A stretch of 64,000 nucleotides of DNA from Mycobacteroides abscessus ATCC 19977 (GTDB lineage: Bacteria; Actinomycetota; Actinomycetes; Mycobacteriales; Mycobacteriaceae), in NCBI RefSeq assembly GCF_000069185.1, contig NC_010397.1, positions 3,968,001 through 4,032,000 of the forward strand. The letters are read 5' to 3'. Numbering within the stretch: position 1 is the first letter of the stretch; the number at the start of each line of letters is the position of its first letter. Shown here one piece after another: positions 50,231 through 58,639 of this stretch. The notes under the pieces were generated by a model, which was not told where the DNA came from, did not search any database, and saw only the letters and a list, made by a program, of their open reading frames with translations. The translations under genes and the position numbers were made by a program.

Positions 50231-51742
50231 CTAGCCCTGGAACGTCTGCTGCTGGCGCTGAGTACCGGTGAATCCCTGTGCCACGACCGCGGCCAGCTCG
50301 ATGAGCGCGCGCCGCGTCTGCGGCCGTAACCGGTCCAGGCTGATCTCGGCGCCCTCTTCCAGGTGCGGATCGAAGGGCACCAGGCGCACCGCGCGGCACC
50401 GGCGGGAGAAGTGATCGACAACCTTCTGCATGTCGACCTTGCCCGAACGCGGACGCACCGCGTTGATGACCGCGATCGAGCGGCGGACGAGTTCCCGGTG
50501 TCCGTGTGCGTCAAGCCAGTCCAGCGTCGCCGACGCACTGCGGGCACCGTCCACCGAGCCGGAGCTGATGACGACCAACGTGTCCGCCTGCTCCAGCACC
50601 GACGACATGGCCGAGTGCATGAGTCCGGTACCGCAGTCGGTAAGCACCACGCTGTAGAACTTTTCCAAGATCTCCAGGGTGCGGGAATAGTCCTCGGCGC
50701 TGAACGCCTCGGATACCGCCGGATCGCTTTCCGAGGCGAGGACCTCCAGGCGGCTGGGCCCCTGCGAGGTGTAACTGCGCACGTCGCTGTAGCGCTGAAT
50801 CGAATTGGCGTCCCGCAATAGGTGACGCACCGTTGCCGGGGTCTCCAGCGGCACCTTCTGACTCAGCGTGCCGCGGTCCGGGTTGGCGTCGACGGCGATG
50901 ACACGGTCACCCCGGATGGATGCGAAAGTGGCGCCCAGGGTCGCGGTGACGGTGGTCTTGCCGACACCGCCCTTGAGGCTCAGCAGGGCGATCTTGTAGC
51001 AGCCCTGCAGCGGCTGGTTCACCTGTGCGATGAGGTCGTTTTCCTCGGTCTTCTTGGTGCCCTCGCCCAGGTTGATCGTGCCGAACGACGCACGGTAGAC
51101 GGTCTTGCGCCATCCGGCGGACGGCGCCGGCTTGTGCGGGCGCAGCAGCGCGGAGGTGGACAAGTCGCGGGAGGACGGCGGCAGCTCGGGCCGAATCTGC
51201 CCGCCGACTCCGGTCTGCTGGCCACCAACCGGGGTGTAGTACCGGGAGCCACCGACAGGAGGCTGCTGCGCCTGCTGCGGGATGCCCGACGGGGGAGTGT
51301 CGCTGGCCCAGCGGTCCGCCGTGAACGGCGTCGGCTGCGCAGGCTGCTCGCCGGAATCGCTGAATCGGTTGTCGGCCCGAAAGCCGCCCGGGCCGCCCGA
51401 CGATCCTGCCGCGCCGACAGCGGTGGGGTCGCCCGCCTCCTGGCTACCCGATGGCGTGAAATCAAGGGGTGCGAAGGAGCCGCCCAGACTGTTCAGCGAC
51501 GGCACCGCGGGATCATGTCCCAGACCCGCGATGTCCTGCTGCGGAGCAAACGGGTCCTGGAACGGGACAGCCTGAAATTGCTGGGTCATCTCATGGGGCT
51601 GCTGCGGCGTGCTCTGGCCGTACATGACCGGCTGCGCGGGCTCCTGTGCTGCCCATGGCGGGGCCGTTGGTCCACCCTGCGCCTCGTCGGCGGCGTATGG
51701 CGACGGTCCATCCGGCGCGCGGTGCGCGGGATAGTCAGACAT
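50231..51742 (-). CDS. MinD/ParA-like ATPase with Pro/Gln-rich N-terminus
   Basis: 503 residues. The first 200 or so are low-complexity and rich in Pro, Gln, Gly and Ser. The C-terminal SIMIBI ATPase domain has the deviant Walker A KGGVGKTT near residue 260 and VDANPDRGTL. It resembles EspI/Rv0530-type ATPases that occur near type VII secretion or at the cell pole, but no ESX gene is present, so its partner is unknown. GGGGGA precedes the ATG. Confidence 0.87.
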   Translation of the reverse strand: MSDYPAHRAPDGPSPYAADEAQGGPTAPPWAAQEPAQPVMYGQSTPQQPHEMTQQFQAVPFQDPFAPQQDIAGLGHDPAVPSLNSLGGSFAPLDFTPSGSQEAGDPTAVGAAGSSGGPGGFRADNRFSDSGEQPAQPTPFTADRWASDTPPSGIPQQAQQPPVGGSRYYTPVGGQQTGVGGQIRPELPPSSRDLSTSALLRPHKPAPSAGWRKTVYRASFGTINLGEGTKKTEENDLIAQVNQPLQGCYKIALLSLKGGVGKTTVTATLGATFASIRGDRVIAVDANPDRGTLSQKVPLETPATVRHLLRDANSIQRYSDVRSYTSQGPSRLEVLASESDPAVSEAFSAEDYSRTLEILEKFYSVVLTDCGTGLMHSAMSSVLEQADTLVVISSGSVDGARSASATLDWLDAHGHRELVRRSIAVINAVRPRSGKVDMQKVVDHFSRRCRAVRLVPFDPHLEEGAEISLDRLRPQTRRALIELAAVVAQGFTGTQRQQQTFQG

Positions 51743-51865
51743 CGGTCCCCCAATGCATTGGTTGAATGTGCAGTTCGGACACGGAGTGTTCGGAACGGCC
51801 GTTCAGAACGACTCAGCATCGCACCCTATCGCAGGTGTGATGAACCGATCTGGCAGAACAGTTCG

Positions 51866-52837
51866 TTAGCTCACACCAGCGTACGAGTGAAGACCAACCG
51901 TCACCAGGTTGACGAAGAACAGGTTGAACACCATGGCCACGAATCCGGCCACATTGATCCAGGCGGCCTTCTTGTCGCGCCAGCCGGCAGTGGAGCGTGC
52001 GTGGAGATAGGCCGCATAGATAACCCAGGCAACGAAGGAGACCGTTTCCTTGGGATCCCATGCCCAGAACCTTCCCCATGCCTCCTCGGCCCAGATGGCA
52101 CCGAAGATCACTCCGAATCCGAAGATGGGAAAGCCAAAGATGGTGGTCCGATATGCCAGCCGATCGAGAGCCTGGGCGTCGGGCAGCCGCTGTACGAACG
52201 AGTTGTCCGGGAAGTACATCTTGGCCAAGAACAAGATGCTTGCCACCCCGGCTACCAGGAAAACACCCGAACCGAGACTGACCACGGACACGTGGATGGG
52301 CAGCCAGTACGACTGCAGGGCCGGCATCACCGGGGCGGCATAGGTGTAGAGGTAGCGGCCGGACACCGCGAGCAGGATGAGCACGGGGATCAACACGAAG
52401 ACCCACAGCGCCCTGCGCCCTTCCGCGTTGCCGCGTGGGCGCAGCACGATCGCCGCCGTCACCAACCCGCACGCACAGGTGAGGTTGATGAATTCGTACA
52501 TGTTGCCCCAGGGCACCCGGGTGGTGGCCACACCGCGCAGCACGATGCACAGCAGCAGCAGCCCGATACCGAGGTAGGCCAGGGCCTGCCCGGCACCACC
52601 CACCCGCTCGGCGAGCGGGCGCCTGCCTTGCGGCACCACCAGGCCCGGACGGTTCTCGCCCGCGGCTACCACATCACCGCCGGAGCTGACGAGTTCACGC
52701 TGCGCCGCCCTGTCGCTCTGCCGGTAGGCCAGCTCGATGGCCAACAGCACCAGCGCACCGACCATCACCACGATCGCCGAGGTGAAGGCGTAGTCGGAGA
52801 ACTTGGCCAGATTCACATCGATATTGGTGGAATTCAT
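51866..52837 (-). CDS. ccsB: Cytochrome c biogenesis protein CcsB/CcsA
   Basis: 323 residues, about eight membrane helices. The haem-handling WWD-like motif reads WGRFWAWDPKETVSFVAW, with conserved His residues in YLHARS and HVSVVSLG. Together with ResB it forms the system II haem lyase that delivers haem to apocytochromes outside the membrane. Corresponds to Rv0529. Its ATG overlaps the resB stop (ATGA). Confidence 0.93.
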   Translation of the reverse strand: MNSTNIDVNLAKFSDYAFTSAIVVMVGALVLLAIELAYRQSDRAAQRELVSSGGDVVAAGENRPGLVVPQGRRPLAERVGGAGQALAYLGIGLLLLCIVLRGVATTRVPWGNMYEFINLTCACGLVTAAIVLRPRGNAEGRRALWVFVLIPVLILLAVSGRYLYTYAAPVMPALQSYWLPIHVSVVSLGSGVFLVAGVASILFLAKMYFPDNSFVQRLPDAQALDRLAYRTTIFGFPIFGFGVIFGAIWAEEAWGRFWAWDPKETVSFVAWVIYAAYLHARSTAGWRDKKAAWINVAGFVAMVFNLFFVNLVTVGLHSYAGVS

Positions 52838-54441
52838 TCGGCATCCTCATCTTTGTGGCCGTTTCCGGCCCTGGCTGCGCCCGTCGGCGGGAAACCCTCA
52901 AGGCAGCGGTCGCACAACCGCTCAAACTCATCGCCCCAGCCGGAGCTGTCGGTACGTGCCAGCCCTCCCAGCTCGACATTGACCGTACCCGCGGCCGCCC
53001 CAGGAGACAGCCGCGCCCAGACCCGACGGCGCTTGATGACGAGCGAGACCACCAGGCCCGCCATCATGGTCAGCGCGAAGATCAGCACCCACAGTTGGGC
53101 GGGGTCCCGCGACACCTGCAGATTCACGAAGTTCACGGCTCCGTCGAATCGGACGATCGTGCCGTCGTTCAGCTTCACCGACTGCCCGGGCAGCAGATTG
53201 GCCCGCGCCACCTGGTTCAGGCGCTTCTGCTCGATCATGCGGGGGTCGAGGTCAAAGATCGACTGCGCCCTCCCCGAGTCCAGTCCGGTGTCCCCGCGAT
53301 AGATGTTGATGGCGACCGCGGGCTTGCGCATCTCCGGGAAGCTCGACGAGAGCAGCGTTCCGTGCAGTTGCTCGGTGGGGGCGAACAGTCCTTGGATGGC
53401 GATCTGGTTCTTGCGACGCACATTGGGGTCTGGGTAGGTGCCGGCAGGCGGATCGATCCGCACGGCTCCCGACGACAGCAGCGTGGTGGGGTCATCGGGT
53501 CGCCATTGGATGGTCTCGCTGCGCTTGCGGCCGTCCGGGAAGGTGACCGTGAAGGTGGGCGCGTAGCCGTACCCGAGCAGGTACACGCGGTTGCCGTTGA
53601 CGCGCAGCGGATGGTTCATGGCCAGGCGATCGGGTCGCCACACGTTGTTCTGTATATCGTCGCCGGCCTGGTACTGGATATTCGATTCGAAGGAATGCGC
53701 CTGCCCGGAGGCGAGGTAGGTGGCCTTGAAATCCTGGACCTTGACACACACCGGGTCCAGGTTGGTGCCGTCGACGGTGTTACCGGCCCGGAATGAGTCG
53801 AACGCCGCCGGTGACGAGGAACAGAATCCCGGGCCATTGTCGGCGATGACGATGACGTTGCCCTCGTATCCGAACAGCTTGCCGACCGCGAACGCAACCA
53901 ACAGCCCCACCAGGGACAGATGGAAGACCAGATTCCCGAACTCGCGCAGATAGCCCTTCTCCGCCGAGATCTCGGTGATCCCGTCCTTCTCTCGGGTGCT
54001 TCGGCGCCAGCCGCGAAGCCGGCCGGAGATGGCCTCGGCCAACTGCCCTTGGTCGGCGACCACGGCTCGTTCGGCGTGTTTGGGCAACCGCCCCAGGTTG
54101 CGCGGCACCGGGACCGGCTGGGCACGAAGAGCCTTGGCATGCTCGACGGTCCGGGGAATGATGCAGCCCACCAGCGAGACGAACAGCAGCACATAGATCG
54201 CGGTGAACCAGAAGCTGGAGAACACGTCGAAGGCCTGCACCCGATCCAGCCAGGGGCCGATGGTCGAGTGTTCGGCCAGGTACTCGTCGACCTTGGCTTG
54301 ATTGAGTGCGCGTTGCGGCAGCATCGCGCCGGGTATCGCACCGAGCGCGAGTAGCACCAGCAGCGCCAGCGCGGTGCCCATGGAGGTCAGGCCACGCCAG
54401 GTGTTGCGCGCATACGCGAGGAGACGCTTCGCGATCGTCAT
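52834..54441 (-). CDS. resB: Cytochrome c biogenesis protein ResB
   Basis: 535 residues. Three N-terminal membrane segments (TSMGTALALLVLLALGAIPG; FWFTAIYVLLFVSLVGCIIP; FHLSLVGLLVAFAVG), a large outer domain, then a fourth segment, LWVLIFALTMMAGLVVSLVI. Partner of CcsB in haem ligation. Overlaps ccdA by one base at its start (TGATG) and ccsB by four at its end, so stoichiometric synthesis is expected. Corresponds to Rv0528. Confidence 0.93.
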   Translation of the reverse strand: MTIAKRLLAYARNTWRGLTSMGTALALLVLLALGAIPGAMLPQRALNQAKVDEYLAEHSTIGPWLDRVQAFDVFSSFWFTAIYVLLFVSLVGCIIPRTVEHAKALRAQPVPVPRNLGRLPKHAERAVVADQGQLAEAISGRLRGWRRSTREKDGITEISAEKGYLREFGNLVFHLSLVGLLVAFAVGKLFGYEGNVIVIADNGPGFCSSSPAAFDSFRAGNTVDGTNLDPVCVKVQDFKATYLASGQAHSFESNIQYQAGDDIQNNVWRPDRLAMNHPLRVNGNRVYLLGYGYAPTFTVTFPDGRKRSETIQWRPDDPTTLLSSGAVRIDPPAGTYPDPNVRRKNQIAIQGLFAPTEQLHGTLLSSSFPEMRKPAVAINIYRGDTGLDSGRAQSIFDLDPRMIEQKRLNQVARANLLPGQSVKLNDGTIVRFDGAVNFVNLQVSRDPAQLWVLIFALTMMAGLVVSLVIKRRRVWARLSPGAAAGTVNVELGGLARTDSSGWGDEFERLCDRCLEGFPPTGAARAGNGHKDEDAE

Positions 54442-55232
54442 CAGATGGGCAACCTCGCGTCCGAAACAAAAGAATCACGCACCCAGGCGACGAAATCAGC
54501 CCAGACACCGGTTATCAGCGCCACCCCGACCGCCAGCAGCGCGATGCCGCCGATGACCTGAATCATCCGGGTATGTCTGCGCAACCAGTCCATACCGCGC
54601 ACCGCGCGCGCCGAACCGAAGGCCAGCAGCAGGAACGGCATACCCAATCCGAGGCAATAGGCAATCACCAGCGCGATCCCGCGGGCCACATCGGCACCCT
54701 CGGTGGCCGAGGCCACCGCGACCACGCCGGTCAGGGTCGGCCCCAGGCATGGTGTCCAGCCCAGCGCGAACACCGCACCCAGCAGCGGGGCACCGGCGAC
54801 CGTCGAGACGCGGCGCGGCGTGAAGCGGATATCGCGTTGCAGGGCCGGCACCAGACCGATGAACACCAGACCCATCGCGATGGTGACCACTCCCCCGATG
54901 CGTTGCAGCAGCACCTGATTGGTGATCAGCGAGGTCGTCATACCCATCACCGCGACGGTGCCCAGCAGGAATACCGCGGTGAACCCCGCCACAAACAGCA
55001 GGGCCGATCCGGTGACCCGCAACCGATGAGGTTGAGCTCCGGCTCCGTTCTCCGGTCCGTTGTCAGCGCCCACCACCGCCGCCAGATAGGACAGGTAGCC
55101 GGGCACCAAGGGGATCACGCATGGCGACGCGAAAGACACCAGCCCTGCCAGCGCGCAGGCCCCCAGGGCCAGCAACAACGGTCCGCTGGTCGCCGCGTCC
55201 TGAAACGCGGAACCGGCGTCGGCGAGAATCAC
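54441..55232 (-). CDS. ccdA: Thiol-disulfide transporter CcdA
   Basis: 263 residues, six membrane helices of the DsbD-like fold. The two redox cysteines are in [17 protein letters not shown] and [12 protein letters not shown]. It carries electrons from cytoplasmic thioredoxin across the membrane to keep apocytochrome cysteines reduced. GTG start overlaps the stop of the thioredoxin-like gene (GTGA). Corresponds to Rv0527. Confidence 0.94.
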   Translation of the reverse strand: MILADAGSAFQDAATSGPLLLALGACALAGLVSFASPCVIPLVPGYLSYLAAVVGADNGPENGAGAQPHRLRVTGSALLFVAGFTAVFLLGTVAVMGMTTSLITNQVLLQRIGGVVTIAMGLVFIGLVPALQRDIRFTPRRVSTVAGAPLLGAVFALGWTPCLGPTLTGVVAVASATEGADVARGIALVIAYCLGLGMPFLLLAFGSARAVRGMDWLRRHTRMIQVIGGIALLAVGVALITGVWADFVAWVRDSFVSDARLPI

Positions 55233-55840
55233 TTCACTTCTCCCGCAGTCTCTTTCGCCGATTCCTGTGCCAGGCGCTCTACTACTGGCCGCAGATCCTG
55301 GGCCAGCAGTTCACGGAGAAATACCGCGGCCACCCGATGCTGGCGGTCCAGCACCAGAGTCGCGGGAATGGCTCCGGTCGGAAACTTCTTGCCGAACGCG
55401 ATGAGCGTGCGCATCGACGGGTCATAGATAGACGGATACGGCACCTTGCGATCGGTCACGAAGTCCTGCGCCTTGGTGATCTCGTTGTCCCGGACATTGA
55501 TGCCCAAGAATTCGACACCCTGCGCGTGCGTGGCCCTGTATACGTCTTCCAACGCGGAAAACTCCGAGCGGCAGGGGCCGCACCACTGCCCCCATACGTT
55601 GATCACGACGACCCTGCCGCGGAAATCGCTCAGCGACAACGTCTTGGTGGGGTCGAGCAGACTCGGACCCGATATGGGACCGGGCGTCTGACGGGATTGC
55701 GGCGGGTCGTAGAGGATGTCTGTCTTGCCGCCCGGTGAGACGAACTGGAACTGGCCGCCGCGCGCCACCGCGTCATCACCGGTGGAACACGCGGTGATGA
55801 ACAGAGCCAGCGCGGCCAGCGCCGCGACCAGAAGGCGCAC
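55229..55840 (-). CDS. Thioredoxin-like lipoprotein (TlpA/ResA type)
   Basis: 203 residues. Lipoprotein signal [16 protein letters not shown] with Cys18. Thioredoxin fold with redox site [11 protein letters not shown] near residue 85 and cis-Pro region [10 protein letters not shown]. It would pass electrons from CcdA to apocytochrome c, the ResA role. Corresponds to Rv0526. GTG start lies 3 bp after the stop of the phosphatase gene. Confidence 0.92.
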   Translation of the reverse strand: MRLLVAALAALALFITACSTGDDAVARGGQFQFVSPGGKTDILYDPPQSRQTPGPISGPSLLDPTKTLSLSDFRGRVVVINVWGQWCGPCRSEFSALEDVYRATHAQGVEFLGINVRDNEITKAQDFVTDRKVPYPSIYDPSMRTLIAFGKKFPTGAIPATLVLDRQHRVAAVFLRELLAQDLRPVVERLAQESAKETAGEVK

Positions 55841-55843
55841 TCG

Positions 55844-56479
55844 CTACCCCGCCGGTTCCGAGTAGACGACATCGACGAGCTGTTCCCCCTCGAACACCAG
55901 TGAGGTGAGCGAGGCGACGTTGCACTGCCGCTTGCGCGGGTCGTGCCACAGTTTTTTGCCGAGCAGGTGCTGGCGCGCGGTCCAGACCGGCAGTTGATGG
56001 CTGACGCACACCGCCTCGGCGCCTTCGGCGCTGAGGCGGGCGCGGTCGATCGCAGCCGTCATCCGCGACGCGATGTCGCGGTAGGGCTCCCCCCAGGACG
56101 GCGTGAACGGATCCCGCAGCTTCCACCAATTGCGGGGGTCGCGCAGTGCGCCGTCACCCACCGACACCTTCATGCCTTCGAAGGAGTTTCCGGCCTCGAT
56201 GAGGTCGTCGTCGGTGACGATGGTGAGCCCGTGCACTTCGGCAATGGGCGTGGCCGTCTGCTGAGCCCGTAGCAGCGGCGAGGCGACCACCGCCGTGATT
56301 TTGTTGTCCACCAACGATTTTGCCACCGCAGCGGCCTGCCCCTGCCCCTTGTCCGAGAGCCGGAAGTTCGGAAGCCGACCGTAGAGGATCCCCTCGGGAT
56401 TGAATACCTCGCCATGACGCATCAAATGCACGATGGTGCGGGTCTGGGATGAGCCGCTTGCGCGAAGACCATCAGTCAC
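55844..56479 (-). CDS. Phosphoglycerate-mutase-family phosphatase
   Basis: 211 residues, canonical histidine phosphatase: HLMRHGEVFNP near residue 20, SPLLRAQQTATPI, Glu in DLIEAGNSFEG, and VSHQLPVW with the second His. Corresponds to Rv0525; the substrate is not known. GTG at 56479 follows the hemL stop by one base, with the ribosome site inside hemL, so it is translationally linked to hemL. Contrast with the THP-type paralogue at 19454. Confidence 0.88.
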   Translation of the reverse strand: MTDGLRASGSSQTRTIVHLMRHGEVFNPEGILYGRLPNFRLSDKGQGQAAAVAKSLVDNKITAVVASPLLRAQQTATPIAEVHGLTIVTDDDLIEAGNSFEGMKVSVGDGALRDPRNWWKLRDPFTPSWGEPYRDIASRMTAAIDRARLSAEGAEAVCVSHQLPVWTARQHLLGKKLWHDPRKRQCNVASLTSLVFEGEQLVDVVYSEPAG

Positions 56480-56480
56480 G

Positions 56481-57821
56481 TCAGTTCTCCTCGGCAGCGG
56501 CCGCGGCGCGGGCAGCGGCGGGTAACGCGTCGGCAATGCGGTCGAACGCCTCGTCATCGAGGGCGGTGGAGACGAACCAGGTCTCGAAGGCGCTGGCCGG
56601 GGGGTACACGCCACGGCTCAGCAGCCCATGGAAGAACGCGGGATAGCGCCAGGTTTCGGTGGCCTTGGCGCTCTGGAAGTCCCGCACCGGCTCCGTGCCG
56701 AAAAAGACGCTGAACATGTTGCCTGCGCGGCCGATGTGGTGCGCCACCCCCTCGGCGTCCAGCGAGGCGGTGAGCAATGCGATGAGCGCATCGGCGTTGC
56801 GGTCAAGCGTTTCATAGGCTTTCGCGTCGGCGGCGCGCAGCGACGCAAGCCCGGCCGCGACCGCCACCGGATTGCCCGACAGCGTGCCCGCCTGATACAC
56901 CGGGCCCAGCGGCGCCAGCCGGTCCATGATGTCGGCCCGGCCGCCGAAGGCCGCGGCGGGCATACCGCCGCTCATCACCTTGCCGAAGGTGACCAGATCA
57001 CCGGCCACCTGGTCGATGCCGTACCAACCCGACCGGCTCACCCGGAAACCCGTCATGACCTCATCCATGATGAGCAGTGCGCCATGGTTTTCGGTGATGC
57101 GCCGCAGCCCGGCGTTGAAATCCGGGCCGGGTGCCACGGTGCCCATATTGCCGGCGGCGGCCTCGGTGATCACGGCGGCGATGTGATCGCCCTGTTCGGC
57201 GAAGACCTGCGCTACCGCACCGATATCGTTGTACGGCAACACGATGGTGTCGGCCGCCGAGGCGCCGGTGACACCGGGAGAGGAGGGCAGGCCGAAGGTG
57301 GCCAGGCCGGACCCGGCATCGGCCAGCAACGCGTCGGCGTGCCCGTGGTAACAGCCTGCGAACTTGACAATCTTGGGGCGTCCGGTGAATCCGCGCGCCA
57401 GGCGCACCGCGCTCATGGTGGCTTCGGTGCCGGAGTTGACCAGACGCACCTTTTCCACGGGCTGGACGCGATCGATGATCTCGCGGGCGAGCTCGATCTC
57501 GCCCTCAACGGGCGCGCCGTAGGAAAGCCCGTCCTTGGCGGCCCGCTGCACGGCCTCCACCACCGCGGGGTGCGCGTGGCCCAGGATCAGCGGACCCCAG
57601 GAGCAGACCAGGTCCACATACCGGTTGTCGTCGACATCGGTGAGCCAGCATCCGGCGCCGGATCTGACGAACCGCGGAACCCCACCGACCGCCGCGAACG
57701 CGCGCACCGGCGAGTTCACTCCACCTGGGATGACGGTCGAGGCGTCGGCGAACAGACGTGCGGAGTTGGGAGTCTCATCAGACACGGCATCCAGTGTCTC
57801 AGCTGATGCCAAATCGTCCAC
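56481..57821 (-). CDS. hemL: Glutamate-1-semialdehyde 2,1-aminomutase
   Basis: 446 residues, class III PLP enzyme that makes 5-aminolevulinate for haem. Signature [38 protein letters not shown] and the PLP lysine in [19 protein letters not shown] at 57821 is the longest start; GTG at 57782 is possible and would free the palindrome at 57817-57837 from the coding sequence. It heads the hemL-phosphatase-tlpA-ccdA-resB-ccsB run, linking haem supply with cytochrome c assembly. Confidence 0.95.
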   Translation of the reverse strand: MDDLASAETLDAVSDETPNSARLFADASTVIPGGVNSPVRAFAAVGGVPRFVRSGAGCWLTDVDDNRYVDLVCSWGPLILGHAHPAVVEAVQRAAKDGLSYGAPVEGEIELAREIIDRVQPVEKVRLVNSGTEATMSAVRLARGFTGRPKIVKFAGCYHGHADALLADAGSGLATFGLPSSPGVTGASAADTIVLPYNDIGAVAQVFAEQGDHIAAVITEAAAGNMGTVAPGPDFNAGLRRITENHGALLIMDEVMTGFRVSRSGWYGIDQVAGDLVTFGKVMSGGMPAAAFGGRADIMDRLAPLGPVYQAGTLSGNPVAVAAGLASLRAADAKAYETLDRNADALIALLTASLDAEGVAHHIGRAGNMFSVFFGTEPVRDFQSAKATETWRYPAFFHGLLSRGVYPPASAFETWFVSTALDDEAFDRIADALPAAARAAAAAEEN

Positions 57822-57837
57822 TACAGGGTGTAGTGGA
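57817..57837. promoter_or_regulatory. Palindrome TCCACTACA-GGG-TGTAGTGGA
   Basis: Perfect 9-bp arms with a 3-bp spacer, between the stop of the upstream F420-type gene and the start of hemL. It could be an operator for hemL or a terminator for the upstream gene. Confidence 0.5.
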
Positions 57838-58227
57838 TTAGGCAGGTCTCAACGCAAAAGTGGGGTGATCGGCGTCGTCGGGCAGCTGCGCGAAGTAACC
57901 GTCCACCACCTTGCCCGCCTTGGGTTTGTAGGCGGCGATGATGGGAGCACGATCGGCGACCGGCACCTCCGTGGCCGTGTACACCGCACGGACGCCCTTG
58001 ACAGTGAGCGTGACCTGCGGATTGGCCCTAATGTTCTTGACCCACTGACTCTCCCCGCGGGTGGACACCAGGTACTTGCCCCCGTCGACGTCCACGGTGG
58101 TCACCGGAATCTGCTGCGGCTCCCCGCTGACCCGTTTGGTGATCGTGAGGGTCTCGCCGATATTGGCGGCCATCGCCAGTCGGTTGAAGACCTTGCGCAC
58201 AAACCACGGGGGCTTGAGGTATGCCAT
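57838..58227 (-). CDS. Ddn-family split-barrel oxidoreductase
   Basis: 129 residues, deazaflavin nitroreductase-like: [18 protein letters not shown], then [20 protein letters not shown], which is the F420-binding loop form of this family. Substrate unknown. Divergent from a related gene with only 21 bp between start codons, so the promoters overlap and at least one transcript is probably leaderless. Confidence 0.83.
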   Translation of the reverse strand: MAYLKPPWFVRKVFNRLAMAANIGETLTITKRVSGEPQQIPVTTVDVDGGKYLVSTRGESQWVKNIRANPQVTLTVKGVRAVYTATEVPVADRAPIIAAYKPKAGKVVDGYFAQLPDDADHPTFALRPA

Positions 58228-58248
58228 GGATCACAGTTTGATAGTGGT

Positions 58249-58620
58249 ATGCAGATACCGCAATCGGTCGCGCGCTTCAACAAATACGTCACCAACCCCG
58301 TCCAGCGCCTGTGGGCGGGCTGGGCCCCGAGCTTCGCGATCATCGAACATAAGGGCCGTAAGTCCGGCAAGGAGTTCCGGACACCGGTCACCGCATTCAC
58401 AACGCCCGATGGCGTGGCCATCCTGCTGACCTACGGCCCGGACCGGGACTGGCTCAAGAACCTGCAGGCCGCCGGGGGCGGACGGGTGGTGCGCAGGGGC
58501 AAGACGCACGATGTGGTCAACCCCCGGGTGGTCAGCCGCGACGAGGCCGCGACACTGGTGAAGAGCCGCGCCTTTGGCCGGCTGCCGTTCGAGCAGGCCG
58601 TGCTGCTGACCTACGCCTAG
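58249..58620 (+). CDS. Ddn-family split-barrel oxidoreductase
   Basis: 123 residues, same superfamily as its divergent neighbour: AGWAPSFAIIEHKGRKSGKE, then LLTYGPDRDWLKNLQAAGGG. The two are distant paralogues, not recent copies. The ATG is 21 bp from the neighbour's start and lacks a ribosome site, which favours leaderless translation. A much longer upstream frame is a shadow of hemL and is rejected. Confidence 0.84.
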   Translation: MQIPQSVARFNKYVTNPVQRLWAGWAPSFAIIEHKGRKSGKEFRTPVTAFTTPDGVAILLTYGPDRDWLKNLQAAGGGRVVRRGKTHDVVNPRVVSRDEAATLVKSRAFGRLPFEQAVLLTYA

Positions 58621-58639
58621 GTTTCTCCGCGGTACGCGA

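Noticed and set aside
50822..53302. 826-codon open frame on the plus strand
   Set aside because: Antisense shadow of the MinD-like, ccsB and resB genes; rich in Arg/His/Gly with no domain, as expected for the opposite strand of high-GC genes.
57535..58248. Long upstream extension of the 123-residue F420-type protein
   Set aside because: It is antisense to hemL and the divergent neighbour; only the last 123 codons show family motifs.
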